A stretch of DNA of 7,123 nt from Candidatus Pacearchaeota archaeon (lineage in GTDB: Archaea; Nanoarchaeota; Nanoarchaeia; Pacearchaeales; GW2011-AR1). Location: assembly GCA_002690445.1 (NCBI GenBank), contig NZER01000306.1, positions 1 to 7,123 of the forward strand, in the 5' to 3' direction. Below the pieces are notes generated by a model. The model worked only from the letters and a program-made list of their open reading frames with translations. It did not search any database and had not been told where the DNA came from. The position numbers and the translations under genes are program-made. This document shows, in pieces, positions 4,608 through 7,123 of the stretch (its first letter is position 1; each line of letters opens with the position of its first letter).

Positions 4608-6517
4608 AATACCTCTTTGTTTACGTTGTCTTTTTCGTTGTGAATATAATTATTGGCTCGCTGGGTAGTCAAGTGAGGAGTGAAGGCGATTTCGAAATAC
4701 CCTTCATGGTCCCCTATACCCTCTAAGTACAGGGTATTATCAAATTGAGGGCTGTACGGTATGGTCTTGTGAACGTGTTCATTTCCGTCAAGAATGTGGA
4801 AATTTTCAGCTTTGGTAGCTACGTAGAGGTTGTAGTTGGGGTACTTCTTTTTAATAGATTTAAACAAAGCCGTAGAAAGGAAAACATCAACCGGAGACTC
4901 GGGAATTACATAAACGATGCGTTTCCCTTTGTCGTCTTTGTCCAAAAAGTCCTCTATCTTTACGGGGAAGTGTTTTTGGTTATGTTCTCGGGCCACTTTT
5001 CGGAAGTAGTCTTCGATTTGTTTACGAGGAACTTTATTTTCAAGGGACGTCATCCAAGTCTTGTACCCTTCGTCATTGGTGTGATTGTCCGTAGCTAGAA
5101 TATCTCTGTATAAAGTTAATACCCAATCCGAATTGCTTTCTATATTAGGGACAAGTGCATCTGGATTATTTTTTTTATGTTTTGCGGAGCCCTCTTCGTC
5201 AAAGTCATATTTTTGGACCTCCGTGTTGTCTATAAAGTCTTCAAAAAACTTCCCCACGGCTTCTACAGAAAACTTGTCTACGACCCATTGCCGTGCTATT
5301 TTCCCCTGCTCACCCCGATCTTGAGGGGGCATCTCATATACCTTATTTATGTTTTGGGCTATAGAATCGGGAGAAGTCGACGCTTTCTTAAACTCTGTTT
5401 GATGCTCTCGGTATTCCGACCATTCCAAAGGAATTGAGGCTGACCCTTCCTCACAGCTTTCTTCCCCACAGCTGTAATCCGTGACCAAAGTGATAAGCTC
5501 TGTTAGTTTAGCTTCTTGAATGGGAATTTCCTGACCTCCACTGGTAAAGGGGTGACAGTAAACGTCCATAAAATTGTAAACTTCATTCAGTTGATCCTCC
5601 CTTACTCCGAACCCCACGTTTGTGGTTACTTGAGATTTCGCCGTGGAGCACCGAGGGCAATCCTGATCTTCTCCATCATATTTTTTGACTTCGTAGTCTC
5701 CGCACTTTTTACAGACATGGGTGGTAAGAATTTCCGACTTATCTACACCATACTCTTCGGCCAGTTTATGGATACCCCACCCTTCTCTCCAGTAGGTGTG
5801 AAAAAGAAGATAGGTTTTTTTATTTGGTTTGTTTTCGGCTTTCCATTTGGCATACCCCTCTAAGAGATTTGGAACAGATTTTCTTAACTGATTTCTAAAT
5901 ACAAAACCTACAATAAAAGCATCTTTCTCTATGTTATTTTTTTCGCGAAGTTTTGATCTTTCTTCATCTTCTAAACGAAAGAAATTATTAGCATCAATAC
6001 ATCCGTGAACGGTTTTTACATGATCGTGGCCCATGGCGTTAAGGGCTTTTGTGGCGAAGGAGCTCCAAATCCAATAGTTTTTTATTTTGGGAGCATTGGT
6101 AATGGCGGTGGGGAGAATAGGGAGAGAGTCCAATGTTGTCCAAATAACTGAGTTTATTTTGTCAAACCACGGTTTTCCTACCGCAAATTCTGTTCCCCAT
6201 ATATCTTGAACCCCAAAATAAAAATCCGGCTTTTCTTCTTTGATTACCTTATCTATAAGATGGGCCCCGTAGCTGGCTAACCGAGCCTGTCCGGGGTCTT
6301 GGCCTATTCGATGACGCTCTGCGGGATCATCGGGAAGAGTTCCTATTGATTTCCATGGAGTTGTTTTTAAAATCGGGTTTGAATAATCCGTTCCGCAACA
6401 GTACTGGACAATTTCATATTTTTTGGTTCTGTATAGGTAAGACAAAAGGGCTTTGGCGTTTCTGCCAAAACCCGTCTTTGCTAAACTCGAGTCAGTTTGA
6501 AATAAAAGCTTCTTCAT
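4595..6517 (-). CDS. Multidomain glycosyltransferase: GT4-like, zinc ribbon insert, DUF4214-like, GT9 N-half
   Basis: About 640 residues from ATG at 6517. Residues 1-190 form a GT-B N-domain opening with LLFQTDSSLAKTGFGRN, whose Gly-rich loop is typical of GT4 enzymes. The C-domain (about 200-430) starts at FIVGFVFRNQLRKS and is interrupted by a zinc ribbon, Cys269/Cys272 and Cys287/Cys290, before the donor-site segment HPFTSGGQEIPIQEAK. The second Glu of the GT4 E-x7-E motif is Glu335; the first position is Gly327, with Glu330 nearby. A segment at 463-515 (WVLTLYRDIL ... GYKTWMTSL ... VPRKQIEDYF) matches the DUF4214 pattern. From about 532 the protein reads as a GT9 N-domain (KRIVYVIPESPVDVFLSTAL ... 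KKKYP) and stops where the next gene continues it. The donor and acceptor are unknown: virion or surface glycan, or modified DNA. A TTG two codons upstream is possible, but TAATG coupling to the SSB-like stop favours this ATG. Confidence 0.8.
   Translation of the reverse strand: MKKLLFQTDSSLAKTGFGRNAKALLSYLYRTKKYEIVQYCCGTDYSNPILKTTPWKSIGTLPDDPAERHRIGQDPGQARLASYGAHLIDKVIKEEKPDFYFGVQDIWGTEFAVGKPWFDKINSVIWTTLDSLPILPTAITNAPKIKNYWIWSSFATKALNAMGHDHVKTVHGCIDANNFFRLEDEERSKLREKNNIEKDAFIVGFVFRNQLRKSVPNLLEGYAKWKAENKPNKKTYLLFHTYWREGWGIHKLAEEYGVDKSEILTTHVCKKCGDYEVKKYDGEDQDCPRCSTAKSQVTTNVGFGVREDQLNEVYNFMDVYCHPFTSGGQEIPIQEAKLTELITLVTDYSCGEESCEEGSASIPLEWSEYREHQTEFKKASTSPDSIAQNINKVYEMPPQDRGEQGKIARQWVVDKFSVEAVGKFFEDFIDNTEVQKYDFDEEGSAKHKKNNPDALVPNIESNSDWVLTLYRDILATDNHTNDEGYKTWMTSLENKVPRKQIEDYFRKVAREHNQKHFPVKIEDFLDKDDKGKRIVYVIPESPVDVFLSTALFKSIKKKYPNYNLYVATKAENFHILDGNEHVHKTIPYSPQFDNTLYLEGIGDHEGYFEIAFTPHLTTQRANNYIHNEKDNVNKEVLCTS
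4612..4616 (-). promoter_or_regulatory. Ribosome binding site inside the upstream glycosyltransferase gene
   Basis: AGAGG (part of AAAGAGGT) lies four bases before ATG at 4607, within the last codons of the upstream gene. The spacing is short, but the match is the clearest among the internal starts here. It supports separate, coupled initiation of the GT9 C-half protein rather than reliance on frameshifting alone. Confidence 0.45.
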
Positions 6518-7083
6518 TACCAAGGAACATCAAGGTCTACTTCTTGATTATTATCCTCGGTAGGAGCCGGAGTTTCTACTTTTTCCTCAGTCTTTTTGTT
6601 AGCTGGTGGGTGAGAGGTCCCGTATTGACTCTCTTCAATACAGTCCGTAAAATAATTATTTAAGACTGTGAGAGCGTACTGTTTTAGCATGCGGCCCTCC
6701 GCAAAATTAAACCCGATAATAAAGGATTTCTTGACTCCTTCTTTCTGGTTATTCTGGTTTAGGCTAAAGCTGTAGCCTATTTGGCTGCCGTCGCGGATGT
6801 AAGGACAGAATTTGAAAGTAGTATTTCTCTCCTTAGTGCCGTGAAAGTTTCCGTATTCTCCATTGGTTTCAATTGCGTGAACCAATCCTGCAAGCTCAGT
6901 TACACTGAACTTTGAGTTAGCCTTCTTTTCGGGACCGGAGCCCTTAAAGGTACCACTTTTTGTTTGGCCGTTCCAAGACGACTGTTTAATGAAATTTACC
7001 CACAAAGCCTTGTCATTCTTATTGTAAGAAAATGAGCAGGCTGAGCCGGTATTCTTCGCGTTAGGTTTATAGAACTGCAACAT
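6517..7083 (-). CDS. Putative phage ssDNA-binding protein
   Basis: A 188-residue protein. Residues 1-141 form a compact, strand-rich domain rich in aromatic and basic residues (FYKP, ALWVNFIKQSSW, NTTFKFCPYIRDG, IGYSFSL, KSFIIGFNFAEGRMLKQY), which looks like a small ssDNA-binding fold, possibly PC4/Whirly-like. A Pro/Glu/Lys/Thr-rich flexible linker follows (142-180), ending in the acidic tip EVDLDVPW. Bacterial SSBs end in a comparable acidic tip with a terminal aromatic (DDDIPF), and phage SSBs such as T7 gp2.5 also have acidic aromatic tails, which recruit replication and repair partners. The protein would coat ssDNA during phage replication and recombination. ATG at 7083 has no good ribosome site, so coupling to an upstream gene is likely. 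Its TAA overlaps the glycosyltransferase ATG (TAATG). The binding role is inferred from architecture and context, not from a confirmed family match. Confidence 0.6.
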   Translation of the reverse strand: MLQFYKPNAKNTGSACSFSYNKNDKALWVNFIKQSSWNGQTKSGTFKGSGPEKKANSKFSVTELAGLVHAIETNGEYGNFHGTKERNTTFKFCPYIRDGSQIGYSFSLNQNNQKEGVKKSFIIGFNFAEGRMLKQYALTVLNNYFTDCIEESQYGTSHPPANKKTEEKVETPAPTEDNNQEVDLDVPW

Positions 7084-7085
7084 AA

Positions 7086-7123
7086 TCAGTGCTTGTAGTT
7101 TCTGTGTTTTCGGTTAGGAAGTC
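7086..7123 (-). CDS. Possible 3' end of an upstream gene (partial)
   Basis: One frame reads LPNRKHRNYKH and ends with TGA two bases before the ATG of the SSB-like gene, which fits the tight packing of this operon and the lack of a ribosome site there. A second frame is also open, reading DFLTENTETTSTDYVAVL and stopping at 7067 inside the SSB-like gene. The fragment is too short to decide between them or to suggest a product. Confidence 0.25.
   Translation of the reverse strand, partial: LPNRKHRNYKH

Noticed and set aside
4595..4660. Classical -1 ribosomal frameshift heptamer at the glycosyltransferase junction
   Set aside because: No X-XXY-YYZ heptamer exists in the zero frame between the -1 frame stop and the gene end; only a five-A run is present.
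6518..6523. TTG at 6523 as start of the large glycosyltransferase
   Set aside because: The ATG two codons later overlaps the preceding TAA as TAATG, a standard coupling arrangement, and starts directly at the first core strand.
1..7123. CRISPR array, tRNA genes, insertion sequence ends or long direct repeats
   Set aside because: No repeated units with spacers, cloverleaf-like segments or transposase motifs were seen by eye.

Overview
The window looks like part of a tailed bacteriophage (or prophage-like) genome. Every convincing gene is on the minus strand, so transcription runs from the right end to the left. Genes are packed with overlaps of a few bases (TAATG, ATGA, two 13-base overlaps), there is no tRNA, rRNA or complete transposon, and the contents (ssDNA-binding protein, annealing-type protein, small PD-(D/E)XK nucleases, HNH endonucleases, glycosyltransferases) are typical of phage. 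The base composition looks moderately AT-rich. The host cannot be read from the sequence. No stretch over 300 bases lacks a gene; the largest clear gap is about 66 bases.

Layout in transcription order. (1) 7086-7123: possible 3' end of an upstream gene. (2) 6517-7083: putative ssDNA-binding protein with an acidic tail ending in an aromatic residue. (3) 4595-6517: large glycosyltransferase combining a GT4-like GT-B enzyme with an inserted zinc ribbon, a DUF4214-like segment and the N-terminal half of a GT9 (heptosyltransferase-like) domain. (4) 3426-4607: the C-terminal half of that GT9 domain, in the -1 frame, followed by an unrecognised domain of about 200 residues. (5) 2674-3387: putative single-strand annealing protein. 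(6) 2093-2668 and (7) 1611-2096: two small PD-(D/E)XK-type proteins joined by ATGA. (8) 732-1544 and (9) 127-744: two HNH endonucleases of the same architecture (two Cys4 fingers, then HNH), overlapping by 13 bases. (10) Left edge: two competing, incomplete small reading frames, one resembling the phage GKGD-x-PR small proteins, the other starting a CxxC zinc-ribbon protein.

Inferred working of the region: the SSB-like protein, the annealing-type protein and one or both PD-(D/E)XK proteins would form a recombination and repair module. The two glycosyltransferase genes sit inside this module, the first translationally coupled to the SSB-like gene. They may glycosylate a virion or surface component, or possibly phage DNA; no base-modifying partner is visible here. 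The HNH genes may be free-standing homing endonucleases or DNA-processing enzymes. The most notable points are the GT9 domain split across two overlapping -1 frames, the large unrecognised domain attached to its second half, and the paired PD-(D/E)XK and paired HNH genes. Two start sites were moved from non-ATG codons to ATG (6517 and 2096) because those ATGs overlap the preceding stop codons.
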